Below, piece by piece: positions 1 through 8,220 of a DNA stretch of 64,000 bases. Each line of letters begins with the position of its first letter. The first letter of the stretch is position 1. A program made the position numbers and the translations under genes. A model generated the notes under the pieces. That model did no database searches. It had not been told where the DNA came from and saw only the letters and a list, made by a program, of their open reading frames with translations. The stretch is from JARRLC01 sp037387425 (GTDB lineage: Bacteria; Pseudomonadota; Alphaproteobacteria; Rhizobiales; Rhodomicrobiaceae), in assembly GCA_037387425.1 (NCBI GenBank), contig JARRLC010000001.1, forward strand, positions 1 through 64,000, given 5' to 3'.

Positions 1-117
1 GAATATCAGCGCGAAAAATTGTCTCTGGATATAGTCACGGCACCAGCTCCTGTTGGGATCAACGATCACCAACAAAAGCTATATCAAGCCAGATGCACAA
101 GGCGGCCTTCAGCGTAG
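1..117 (+). CDS. Possible 3' end of a gene cut by the window edge
   Basis: Frame 1 is open from the first base to a TAG at 115-117, giving about 38 residues with no recognisable motif. It may be the tail of a plus-strand gene that starts before the window. An open frame of this length also arises by chance, so this is only a candidate. Confidence 0.2.
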   Translation, partial: EYQREKLSLDIVTAPAPVGINDHQQKLYQARCTRRPSA

Positions 118-187
118 GGTTCCGTTGTTGTGATGGTGCAAATACAGCGCAATTAATTAATACAGTATGATTTAAGAAATGCTAGTC

Positions 188-220
188 ATAAAAATTATTA
201 GCCGGGATTTTTAGGTCCCG
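188..220 (-). terminator. Putative terminator after the L,D-transpeptidase gene
   Basis: On the minus strand a CGGGA/TCCCG stem (203-207 with 216-220) is followed by an A/T-rich tract that reads TAATAATTTTT. It lies just past the stop codon of the transpeptidase gene at 253. The stem is short, so intrinsic termination is plausible but not certain. Confidence 0.35.
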
Positions 221-252
221 ACCAATAGTAATAATGCTTAACCACAAGGTTT

Positions 253-828
253 TTAGTGCGTAGTGTAATGTTTCCACGTTACTGTTACGCGCGTTCCAAC
301 CCGAGTACGCCGATATAAATCGATAACATCTCTATTGTGCATACGGATACAGCCTTTGGAAACTTCCTGGCCGATCAGCCACGGAGCATCAGTGCCATGG
401 ATACGATACATGGAACTCCCCAGATACAGCGCACGAACACCAAGAGGATTGCGTGGGTGGCCACCAGGTACAAACGCGGGAAGCTTCGGATTTTCACGGC
501 GCATTTCCGGGGTAGGGGTCCAAGTTGGGTTAACGCGCTTGGCGCTCACTCTCGTCACACCTGACCAGCGCGCACTACCTTTAGGAATAGCAATTGGATA
601 ACTGATAGCTTTTCCTTTAGAAACGGTATAGTAAAGACGCCGATCCCCAAAGCTTACAATAATCTGATGGGGGCTATATCTATGAGAGAACGAAACAACC
701 CCCGATGATCCGCCGCCGCTACCACCAAAAAGCTCATCAAGCCAGTCTGCGTTTGCAGGACCAGTAGCACCCGCAAACCCAATACCTGCGAGTATTACTA
801 GTCCAACCTTAAGAAAACCTTTGATCAT
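253..828 (-). CDS. L,D-transpeptidase (YkuD domain), exported
   Basis: This is a 191-residue exported enzyme that forms L,D cross-links in peptidoglycan or attaches proteins to it. The N-terminus (residues 1-28) is a signal peptide with a hydrophobic core ending in Ala-rich ANA. The YkuD fold covers about residues 50-185. The catalytic signature is complete, with HGT at 144-146 and SKGCIRM around the nucleophile Cys160. A Gly/Ser-rich linker (36-43) separates the export signal from the domain. The ATG at 828 has a strong ribosome site (AGGAGGTAGGGC). It is monocistronic, with an A+T-rich region upstream. Family assignment is firm; the exact linkage made is unknown, since rhizobial genomes carry several YkuD paralogues. 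Confidence 0.93.
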   Translation of the reverse strand: MIKGFLKVGLVILAGIGFAGATGPANADWLDELFGGSGGGSSGVVSFSHRYSPHQIIVSFGDRRLYYTVSKGKAISYPIAIPKGSARWSGVTRVSAKRVNPTWTPTPEMRRENPKLPAFVPGGHPRNPLGVRALYLGSSMYRIHGTDAPWLIGQEVSKGCIRMHNRDVIDLYRRTRVGTRVTVTWKHYTTH

Positions 829-1561
829 GCCCTACCTCCTGATTCTATGCTGTATGGTTCAATGTTGATAACCATACTCTTCTGTTTCTGACGGCGTAGC
901 GGTTAATATTTTGTGCTAAACGCCGCTATATGTTGCTACCTACCACTTCGCTAACCAGATTATTTGGGGTCCAATAATATCCCAGTATTTACTGCAATAA
1001 AAACACTACTGAAACCCAATCATAAATAAATCCAGGCGATATCATAATAAAAATTTTATGTAAATGAACTTAAAAACAAAAAATACAAATACTGTACTTA
1101 TAATGCAACAATGCAAATCAGCTAATTGACTTTATAAAAATTGGGAGTGCAGTCTAATATCAGTTTCTATCAAAATGATAGCAAGTGACATCAGTGGTAG
1201 AGTCAATAGTTCTTCAATCGCTTTATATGCAACTGCATATATGTCTCTCAACTCAGCAAACCTATCAAGAGTAGCACTCTGGATTTCGCTTCATTACCGT
1301 GAGCTTGTGGCTGATTCGTCACAATTTGAGCGCAAACACGCTATCATCCACCGCATATTACCCCACAACCGAGTAATGCCTATCAGATTCTTGTGGCCAT
1401 CAATTTTGTCTCTAGTTATGAGCCTCAAACACATCATCAAAGATAGAATTAAAGCACCACTGAAAGAAAGAAACAAACAATTGAGAACATTGCAAAATGA
1501 AGCGATAAAATAAGTACGCAATGCAATGTAAAGCAAGCCATACAGTAATATTAGCGACATA
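829..1561. other. A+T-rich region without a convincing gene
   Basis: About 730 bases between the transpeptidase promoter and the end of the PIF1-like helicase. The stretch 960-1170 is strongly A+T-rich with runs of A and T. Two overlapping frames exist here, 1175-1513 on the plus strand and 1294-1560 on the minus strand, but neither resembles a known family. The composition differs from the flanking core genes and may mark acquired or decaying DNA. Confidence 0.5.
1294..1560 (-). CDS. Doubtful small ORF after the helicase gene
   Basis: An 88-residue frame starts one base after the stop codon of the helicase gene (TAATATG), an arrangement compatible with translational coupling. Its first half is hydrophobic (residues 1-45, possibly two membrane segments), and the C-terminal half is basic. 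No clear ribosome site and no known family were seen. A plus-strand frame at 1175-1513 overlaps it, and at most one is real. Listed only because of its position. Confidence 0.18.
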   Translation of the reverse strand: MSLILLYGLLYIALRTYFIASFCNVLNCLFLSFSGALILSLMMCLRLITRDKIDGHKNLIGITRLWGNMRWMIACLRSNCDESATSSR

Positions 1562-2896
1562 TTACTCAGAGCTTATTGAGGTAAGACTATTTCTATAACC
1601 AAGGGCACGTTCGTCAAAAACAATATCTGACATCATAATTGGTCGAGCAAGCGCCAAACCTTGCAATGTACGACAGCGGGAGAGCGCAACATATGCTTGT
1701 CCGTGAGCAAAAGTTCCGCGTCCAAAATTCACATACACTTTATCCAATGTCATTCCCTGACTTTTATGGATTGTTAGTGCCCAGGCCAACCGGATTGGCA
1801 GTTGACGGAAAGAACCGATGACCTTCTCTTCAACTTTTTCAGTCTCCGGATTATGCTCATAGCGAATATTTTCCCACGCAACGGGCTCAAGCTCATGTTC
1901 TTCGCCGTCCACCTCAATCCAGACGGTGTGCCCCTTAATTCGAGAAACACGTGCCTGTGTGCCATTAACCCACCGCTTCTCAGTATCATTGCGAAGTAAG
2001 ACGACTTTCGCACCTTCTTTGAGTATTAGAGTTGCATCAGTGGGGTAGGCAGATGGTTCAAATTTGCCATTAATGACAGCTTCGAATTGCGTTTGCTGCC
2101 CTTTCAATCTGTCGAGAAACAATTTGTTAGTAGTCTCAGCCGTTTGATTAATCGGTGTTAAAACGATATATTCTTCAGCCAATTCTAACGAACGGAAAGG
2201 CGCGACCTGTTCATTGAACAATTCCAAATGGTCTCTCGATGGCACTCCTTCACGAATACCATTTAACGCGTCAAGAAAGTCTATGTCTTGTTGCCTATAG
2301 ACCTTTGTTAGTTCAATAACGTTAAGTGGCGTATCTTGGAAAACCTGAGCATTAAAAAAATATACTCCACCATATGTCTCATGAAAAAACTGCATTTCGT
2401 CGCGAGCACGCACAACTGGCGGAAGCTGATGCAGATCGCCCATGGCGATAATTTGCACTCCCCCAAAAGGTTTATTGGGTTGCTTCCGTGTCATACGGAG
2501 GGCCAGATCGATCCCTTGCATTAGATCAGCACGCACCATAGACACCTCGTCGATGATGATCGTTTCTATGCTACGGAACATCGCGGCGCGCCTACATCGT
2601 TTGACCACGTCCGGAGTAATGAGTTGCGGCGGAAAACCAAAAAACGAATGGATCGTTTGGCCTTGCACATTAATCGCAGCAAGCCCCGTGGGAGCTAACA
2701 CCGCCGTTTTTTGAGGCAAATTCAAACGCAAACAACGCAGTAACGTTGATTTACCTGTCCCCGCCCGGCCAGTAATGAATATAGCCTCTCTGCTATCAGA
2801 TGCTTGTTGAATAGCGCTTGCAAACTCCTCAGAAGCCTGCACACCAACCGGCCAAAATAGTCGCTTGCCATCAGATGATGCGGATATTTCAGCCAT
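1562..2896 (-). CDS. PIF1/RecD2-like superfamily 1B helicase (AAA ATPase)
   Basis: A 444-residue helicase-like ATPase. Walker A is GRAGTGKST at about 43-51, Walker B is IIIDEVSM at about 113-120, and a GDLHQLPPV motif III follows. The C-terminal UvrD-like part has LTIHKSQG and a conserved YVALSR motif, as in PIF1 and RecD2 proteins. Such enzymes unwind DNA 5' to 3' and act on forks, recombination intermediates or G-quadruplexes. The protein is short, essentially the helicase core without extra domains. It lies alone between a gene-poor A+T-rich region and typA. Biochemical class is confident; its particular role in this cell is not known. Confidence 0.88.
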   Translation of the reverse strand: MAEISASSDGKRLFWPVGVQASEEFASAIQQASDSREAIFITGRAGTGKSTLLRCLRLNLPQKTAVLAPTGLAAINVQGQTIHSFFGFPPQLITPDVVKRCRRAAMFRSIETIIIDEVSMVRADLMQGIDLALRMTRKQPNKPFGGVQIIAMGDLHQLPPVVRARDEMQFFHETYGGVYFFNAQVFQDTPLNVIELTKVYRQQDIDFLDALNGIREGVPSRDHLELFNEQVAPFRSLELAEEYIVLTPINQTAETTNKLFLDRLKGQQTQFEAVINGKFEPSAYPTDATLILKEGAKVVLLRNDTEKRWVNGTQARVSRIKGHTVWIEVDGEEHELEPVAWENIRYEHNPETEKVEEKVIGSFRQLPIRLAWALTIHKSQGMTLDKVYVNFGRGTFAHGQAYVALSRCRTLQGLALARPIMMSDIVFDERALGYRNSLTSISSE

Positions 2897-3061
2897 TAAA
2901 GTAAGCTCCGCTAACAGTTAAAACCAACGCCGCAGCACCCAGCATACCGGTTGTGGTGAGAATATCGCCACATTGAGAACTTGTACACATTAGTACAAAA
3001 ACGGATTGAAGCGAAAACATAATAAGAACATAGTATTCTTTAATGCGTGCATATTCAAAGG

Positions 3062-3086
3062 GGAGATGAGCAAAATGCTCACCTCC
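3062..3086. terminator. Hairpin between helicase and typA genes
   Basis: GGAG-A-TGAGCA (3062-3072) pairs with TGCTCA-C-CTCC (3076-3086) around an AAA loop, with one mismatch. It lies 64 bases past the typA stop (3150) in the minus-strand direction. The following T-tract is weak (CCTTTG), so this could be a terminator for typA or merely a stabilising 3' hairpin. Confidence 0.35.
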
Positions 3087-3149
3087 ATCATTTAGTGAGG
3101 AAAGTTATGTGTACCCACGAAAAAGAAAACAGTGTTCAGATACTACTCG

Positions 3150-4964
3150 CTATCCCGTTAGCCGTTCGGCTTTTTTCCGTTCGTTCGGGTCAAGATACCG
3201 CTTGCGAAGCCGTATCGATTGTGGAGTTACCTCGACCAGTTCATCGTCTTGAATATAAGCAAGCGCATATTCCAACGTCATTTTTATTGGAGGCGTCAGC
3301 AGGACATTATCATCACGTCCGGCAGCGCGGACATTTGTCAGTTTTTTGCTCTTCAAGACATTGACTTCAAGATCATTGCCGCGGCTATGCTCACCGACAA
3401 TCATTCCTTGATACACCCGCGTTTGCGGATGGATCATCATGGGCCCACGACTTTCAAGATTCCAGAGAGCGTAAGCTACAGCATCGCCTTGACCATTAGA
3501 AATCAGCACACCAGTACGCCGCCCAGGTATATCGCCTTTGTACGGAGCATAAGCATGGAAAAGCCGGTTCATCACTGCTGTGCCGCGAGTATCCGAAAGC
3601 AATTCGCTTTGATAGCCGATCAATCCCCTTGTGGGAACGTGCAAAGTCAAACGCTGACGTCCGCCGCCAGAAGGCCGCATATCTATAAGATCGCCCCGCC
3701 GCTCAGAAAGTTTCTGCACAACGGCACCAGAGTACTCATCATCAACGTCGATGATAACTTCTTCAATGGGTTCCAAACGCTGCCCAGTCGTTTCATCAGT
3801 CTTCATCACAACGCGCGGACGCGAAACGGTGATTTCAAACCCTTCCCGCCGCATAGTTTCGATGAGGATGGCAAGTTGCAATTCTCCACGCCCCGCAACT
3901 TCAAAAGCGTCAATATCTGCCGTTTCCGAAATGCGCAGCGCTACATTTCCCTCAATCTCCTGCATCAGGCGGGCGCGGATAACACGGCTCTGTACCTTGT
4001 CACCTTCCTGCCCAGCAAACGGACCATCATTGATACGGAATGTCATCGACAGAGTAGGTGGGTCGATAGGCTGTGCCGAGATCGGGTTAGCAATTTCGGG
4101 AACGCAAATCGTATCAGATACCGTCGCCTGCGAAAGCCCTGCAATTGCAACGATATCTCCCGCCGCGCCATCCTCAATCGGCTGCCGTTCCAGCCCGCGA
4201 AACGCGAGTACTTTGGATACACGCCCCTGTTCCACCAGCTTACCGTCTCGCGACAACACCTTAATCATTTGGCCTGGCTTCACTGTCCCAGCGATAATCC
4301 TTCCTGTGAGAATACGCCCAAGGTAAGGATCAGCTTCGATCGTGGTCGCCAACATCTGAAACGGCCCAGTAGAAGTCCCGGGTGGCGGGACATGGTCCAG
4401 AACCAGATTGAAGAGCGGCGCCATCCCGTCCTTGGGACCATCAGGCGAAAGCTGCATCCAACCTTCTTTGGCGGAGCCATAAAGAATTGGAAAATCAAGC
4501 TGGTCTTCATTCGCATCCAAAGAAGCAAACAAATCAAAGACTTCATTGACAACCGCTTGGTGACGCTCGTCTGGGCGGTCAATTTTATTGATCGCAACGA
4601 TAGGGCGCAGTCCTATTTTCAGCGCTTTCGACACAACGAATTTCGTTTGTGGCATCGGACCTTCAGAGGCATCCACCAAAACAATAGCGCCATCCACCAT
4701 GTTGAGAATGCGTTCAACTTCTCCACCGAAGTCCGCATGGCCAGGGGTATCAACAATATTAATGCGGCAATCATTCCACAAAAGCGAGGTAACCTTCGCC
4801 AAAATGGTGATGCCGCGCTCTCGCTCCAAATCGTTGGAGTCCATCATCCGTTCAGCCACGCGCTGATTGTCGCGAAAAAGGCCGGACTGACGAAGCAAAA
4901 CGTCGATCAAGGTTGTTTTGCCGTGATCGACGTGCGCAATAATAGCAATGTTACGAAGTTTCAT
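3150..4964 (-). CDS. typA: Translational GTPase TypA/BipA
   Basis: A 604-residue ribosome-associated GTPase of the EF-G-like family, involved in 50S assembly and growth under stress. The G-domain motifs are all visible: AHVDHGKTTL (G1, residues 10-19), RERGITI (switch I), DTPGHADFGGEV (G3) and NKIDRP (G4). Domain 2 and the EF-G-like C-terminal domains follow, and the length matches the family (about 605-615). The start ATG overlaps the TGA of the preceding membrane-protein gene (ATGA, 4961-4964), so the two are probably translationally coupled. Confidence 0.97.
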   Translation of the reverse strand: MKLRNIAIIAHVDHGKTTLIDVLLRQSGLFRDNQRVAERMMDSNDLERERGITILAKVTSLLWNDCRINIVDTPGHADFGGEVERILNMVDGAIVLVDASEGPMPQTKFVVSKALKIGLRPIVAINKIDRPDERHQAVVNEVFDLFASLDANEDQLDFPILYGSAKEGWMQLSPDGPKDGMAPLFNLVLDHVPPPGTSTGPFQMLATTIEADPYLGRILTGRIIAGTVKPGQMIKVLSRDGKLVEQGRVSKVLAFRGLERQPIEDGAAGDIVAIAGLSQATVSDTICVPEIANPISAQPIDPPTLSMTFRINDGPFAGQEGDKVQSRVIRARLMQEIEGNVALRISETADIDAFEVAGRGELQLAILIETMRREGFEITVSRPRVVMKTDETTGQRLEPIEEVIIDVDDEYSGAVVQKLSERRGDLIDMRPSGGGRQRLTLHVPTRGLIGYQSELLSDTRGTAVMNRLFHAYAPYKGDIPGRRTGVLISNGQGDAVAYALWNLESRGPMMIHPQTRVYQGMIVGEHSRGNDLEVNVLKSKKLTNVRAAGRDDNVLLTPPIKMTLEYALAYIQDDELVEVTPQSIRLRKRYLDPNERKKAERLTG

Positions 4965-5620
4965 TTCTGCTCGTTGTTTGTGCGTTGGGCCTCAGCCATA
5001 TCAAGGGCAAAGGGTGCGGCGCCATCGCGTTTTGTACGTTTCATGCTATGGATCAGCACAGGACGCGTCGGTTCTTCTATATCGAATTCATCCACGAAGT
5101 GTTCGCGAATAGCGTTAAAAGCATCCCAGATTTCACCTCGTGCTTTGAATTTATCATCATCTGTTGGTGTAACAACACGAGGATCTAACCCCACCATTAT
5201 CCTAAACATATGATGTAATGGAGAATATGGATACAGACCAATAAGTTGAGGAGTTTCACCTACATTCTTATAAACTATACGCATATTGTCTATGGTTTGT
5301 GACAACTTCTTAGAAGCATTTAGATAATCTTCTAATGTAGGGTCTTTTAAATGGCAAAAGTAAATCAATGCAGCTTTCGTTTCGACAATTTCCCGCCACT
5401 GCTCACGCAGATTTTGCAGGAATGTCGTTCGTTTTTGCAAGACATCAGCCATATAAGCGGCAATTACGGTGACAATCAGCAACGAGGTATCTCGGATGAA
5501 GTCATAAAAACGCAACGCCCACGTATAACCAGATATTTTGGCAGCAAGAGCCAATACGATCAAAATGATCAGGCTAACTACTGTCCAACTCAATATGCGA
5601 TTTTGCCTTTTTCGCGTCAC
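4961..5620 (-). CDS. Uncharacterised membrane protein upstream of typA
   Basis: About 219 residues if started at the GTG at 5620, which has GGGAGAAA upstream; an in-frame TTG at 5689 gives 242 residues. One membrane segment lies at about residues 11-28 and a second at about 42-62, followed by a 150-residue hydrophilic, partly helical region with many charged residues. I do not recognise a family. It sits between parB and typA on the same strand and overlaps the typA start by four bases, so it is probably co-expressed with typA. The link to either neighbour's function is unknown. Confidence 0.7.
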   Translation of the reverse strand: MTRKRQNRILSWTVVSLIILIVLALAAKISGYTWALRFYDFIRDTSLLIVTVIAAYMADVLQKRTTFLQNLREQWREIVETKAALIYFCHLKDPTLEDYLNASKKLSQTIDNMRIVYKNVGETPQLIGLYPYSPLHHMFRIMVGLDPRVVTPTDDDKFKARGEIWDAFNAIREHFVDEFDIEEPTRPVLIHSMKRTKRDGAAPFALDMAEAQRTNNEQK

Positions 5621-5716
5621 CGACCACTTTCTCCCAAAGCTTCCGCTACCATCCCCCGCTATATGGCAGAGAACCAGCAAGAAGCTCAAGAAGATATTAA
5701 CACAATATCAAGTTTA

Positions 5717-6622
5717 TCAGCCTGCGACCATTTTTTGACGGATCGTTTCAAATTGCTCAAGCGATCGGTAACGGATGATCACCTCTCCAGCTTCACCAGA
5801 ACCCGGATTAATTTCTACGGCCAAACCGGTGGCATCAGACATTTCCCGTTCAGCTGCACGTGTGTCAGCGTCTTTCTTAAGCGTCATAGTCGTGGCGCGT
5901 GGCGCAGAAGACTCACTTGGCTTGCGCGTAGAAAACAACGCCTCTACCTCACGGACATTCATCCCTTTGCTGACGACTTCCTGCGCAATGGCCTCAGCGT
6001 CCTCGCGACCAATAAGCGCTCGAGCATGGCCTGCGCTGAGTTCCCCCGAACGTACCATATGTTGAATGCTATCAGGCAACTTCAAAAGCCGCATAGTGTT
6101 AGCCAAATGGCTGCGGCTTTTACCAATTATCTGGCTAAGTTCATCTTGCTTATAACCAAAGCGTTCAATCAAATCACGGTAACCGCTTGCTTCTTCAATG
6201 GCGTTCAAGTCAGAACGCTGTACATTTTCGATGATCGCGAGCTCAAGCGTTTCCTGATCTGTAAGCGAGCGTACAATCGCAGGGATAAGATGCAACGATG
6301 CACGCTGCGCGGCCCGCCAGCGACGCTCACCAGCAACAATCTCATAATGCTGACCGTTTACACCTATGGGACGCAAAACGATGGGCTGAACTAACCCTTT
6401 TTCTCGTATCGAAGCGGAGAGCTCTTCAAGTTCATTTTCAGAAAAGTCCTTACGAGGATTAAACGGACTAGGACTGATGCGGTCCATCGGCACCATGCGC
6501 TGCTCACCATGACTGGGAAGCGGCTTGTTGATCCCCGTCGCCGGCGCGTTCTCGCCAATCAGCGAAGCAAGCCCACGGCCTAACCGGTTTTTTTGCGCCG
6601 TTGCTTGAACGGGAGTGCTCAT
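5717..6622 (-). CDS. parB: Chromosome partitioning protein ParB
   Basis: A 301-residue CTP-dependent DNA clamp that loads at parS sites and spreads along DNA to build the segregation complex. The N-terminal ParB/Srx domain carries the nucleotide-binding GERRWRAAQ motif. The central helix-turn-helix region includes IGKSRSHLANTMRLLKLP, and a C-terminal dimerisation domain ends the protein. Near the N-terminus the conserved LGRGLASLIG is the ParA-contacting peptide. ATG at 6622 has a GAGGAAATGAC ribosome site. It follows parA by 79 bases. Two parS-like sequences lie upstream at 10848 and 12911. Confidence 0.97.
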   Translation of the reverse strand: MSTPVQATAQKNRLGRGLASLIGENAPATGINKPLPSHGEQRMVPMDRISPSPFNPRKDFSENELEELSASIREKGLVQPIVLRPIGVNGQHYEIVAGERRWRAAQRASLHLIPAIVRSLTDQETLELAIIENVQRSDLNAIEEASGYRDLIERFGYKQDELSQIIGKSRSHLANTMRLLKLPDSIQHMVRSGELSAGHARALIGREDAEAIAQEVVSKGMNVREVEALFSTRKPSESSAPRATTMTLKKDADTRAAEREMSDATGLAVEINPGSGEAGEVIIRYRSLEQFETIRQKMVAG

Positions 6623-6701
6623 GTCATTTCCTCTTTGGACTACTTTCAGGCCCAGATGTCAGCAATTATGTTCACACAAACTCTTACTGATAGTCGGTAC
6701 A

Positions 6702-7535
6702 TTAAGCAGCTACATTACTTTCGCGATGAAGAATTTCAGCTGCAAGATCAATGTAAGCCTTACTACCTGGGCTCTTATGATCGTAAAGCAAAATAGGTTT
6801 GCCATGGGAAGGAGCTTCCGCCACACGTACATTGCGTGGAATAACAGTATGGAAAACCTTCTCGCCAAAGAAGTGCCTCACCTCTGTAGAAACTTCGTCG
6901 GCCAACTTGGTGCGCGAGTCGTGCATGGTCAAAACGACACCATGAATTTCCAGCGCCGGATTAAGACTGGCGCGCACAAAATCGATAGTCTCTTTAAGCT
7001 GAGTAATCCCCTCCAGCGCGAAAAATTCACACTGCACAGGAACAAGCACTGCGTCAGAAGCAGCCATCGCATTCAGCGTAAGGATATTGAGCGACGGCGG
7101 GCAATCGACAAGCACATATTGGATACGTTCCGCAGCCGGCTTATCCTGTTCAGAAGCTCGAAGCGACATGATTGCATCACGCAAGAAGTAGGCGCGATTT
7201 GGAGCAGCCGAGATTTCCGGCTCCAAGCCTGCAAGATCGCGCGTAGCCGGAGCAACGAACAAGCCTGGCACAACCGAAGTTTCCACCATCGCCTGTTCCA
7301 ATGCCGCTGCGCCTGCCAGCACATCATATGTAGAAACCTGACGACTATCCTCCGTCAACCCCAAACCTGTGCTGGCATTCCCTTGTGGATCAAGGTCAAT
7401 GACCAGGGTGCGTTGTCCTGTGGCGGCAAGGGCTGTGCCGAGATTAATCGCGGTCGTGGTCTTACCAACGCCGCCCTTTTGGTTTGCTACAGCCAGAACC
7501 TTTACGTCATGCTGTTCGTTGGAATATCTGCTCAC
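6702..7535 (-). CDS. parA: Chromosome partitioning ATPase ParA
   Basis: A 277-residue deviant Walker ATPase that forms DNA-bound gradients to move ParB-parS complexes. The signature NQKGGVGKTTTAINL starts near residue 18, and VDCPPSL marks the Walker B region. The start is a GTG at 7535 with GGGGGA upstream, 12 bases after the rsmG stop, so it is co-transcribed with mnmG and rsmG. The order mnmG-rsmG-parA-parB is the common chromosomal arrangement near the origin in alphaproteobacteria. Confidence 0.97.
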   Translation of the reverse strand: MSRYSNEQHDVKVLAVANQKGGVGKTTTAINLGTALAATGQRTLVIDLDPQGNASTGLGLTEDSRQVSTYDVLAGAAALEQAMVETSVVPGLFVAPATRDLAGLEPEISAAPNRAYFLRDAIMSLRASEQDKPAAERIQYVLVDCPPSLNILTLNAMAASDAVLVPVQCEFFALEGITQLKETIDFVRASLNPALEIHGVVLTMHDSRTKLADEVSTEVRHFFGEKVFHTVIPRNVRVAEAPSHGKPILLYDHKSPGSKAYIDLAAEILHRESNVAA

Positions 7536-7547
7536 GACGAAATCCCC

Positions 7548-8219
7548 CTAAGAGGTCAGATGCTTGACCTCAATAATCCTGCCTTCACTACTGGTGCGGC
7601 TGCCGATATTCGTATACTCGAAACGCCACTTTTGGCGCGCTACAACAATTTCCCGCTCGGCATCACGCCCTTTCAGAAAAAGGCCAACAGTGTCTTCCGC
7701 AAAAAAGCCTCGCGAAAACTCCAACAATCGACTCAAAGGCGCCAATGCACGGCTAGTTACAGCATCAACTGTTCCTATTTGCCCCCCCTGGGCAAATTCC
7801 TCGATGCGGCCTTCGTGTATCGCAACAGCCGTAGAAGTTTGCCTTGCCACTTCATGCAGAAAAGCACACTTGCGACCATTCGACTCAATAAGACGCACTG
7901 TATGATTTTCCTGATTCGGAAGCATAATAGCAATCACGAGACCAGGAAATCCCCCACCACTTCCCAGGTCAACCCAGGAATTTACCGTAACCGATCGAGC
8001 GAGAAGTTGTGCGCTGTCAGCAAAATGACGGTGCCAAATGTCATCAAGCGTTGATGGCGCAACAAGTTTCACGGCTTTTTGCCATGTTTTTAGAAGGGAG
8101 GCATAGAGCTCAAGTTTTTCCACAACTTCGCAGGAAACACCAAACTCTGTGGAAAACTCTTTAGGGCCGAGGATGTGCGAAGCCCGCATATTGTTGCTGG
8201 TTGATTTCATTTTGCTCAT
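7548..8219 (-). CDS. rsmG: 16S rRNA (guanine527-N7)-methyltransferase RsmG
   Basis: About 223 residues from the ATG at 8219, one base after the mnmG stop; an upstream TTG/GTG-type start would overlap mnmG by 20 bases. It methylates G527 of 16S rRNA using S-adenosylmethionine. The Rossmann fold is marked by WVDLGSGGGFPGLVIA, typical of GidB, and HFADSAQLL precedes it. Later VDAVTSRALAPL matches the family. It is part of the mnmG-rsmG-parA-parB operon. Confidence 0.96.
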   Translation of the reverse strand: MSKMKSTSNNMRASHILGPKEFSTEFGVSCEVVEKLELYASLLKTWQKAVKLVAPSTLDDIWHRHFADSAQLLARSVTVNSWVDLGSGGGFPGLVIAIMLPNQENHTVRLIESNGRKCAFLHEVARQTSTAVAIHEGRIEEFAQGGQIGTVDAVTSRALAPLSRLLEFSRGFFAEDTVGLFLKGRDAEREIVVARQKWRFEYTNIGSRTSSEGRIIEVKHLTS

Positions 8220-8220
8220 T

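Noticed and set aside
3219..5213. Long plus-strand open frame of over 600 codons
   Set aside because: It lies antisense to typA and the following gene, whose products are clearly recognisable. Its translation shows no family resemblance.
6615..8054. Plus-strand open frame of about 480 codons
   Set aside because: Antisense to parA and rsmG, both certain, with no motif of its own.
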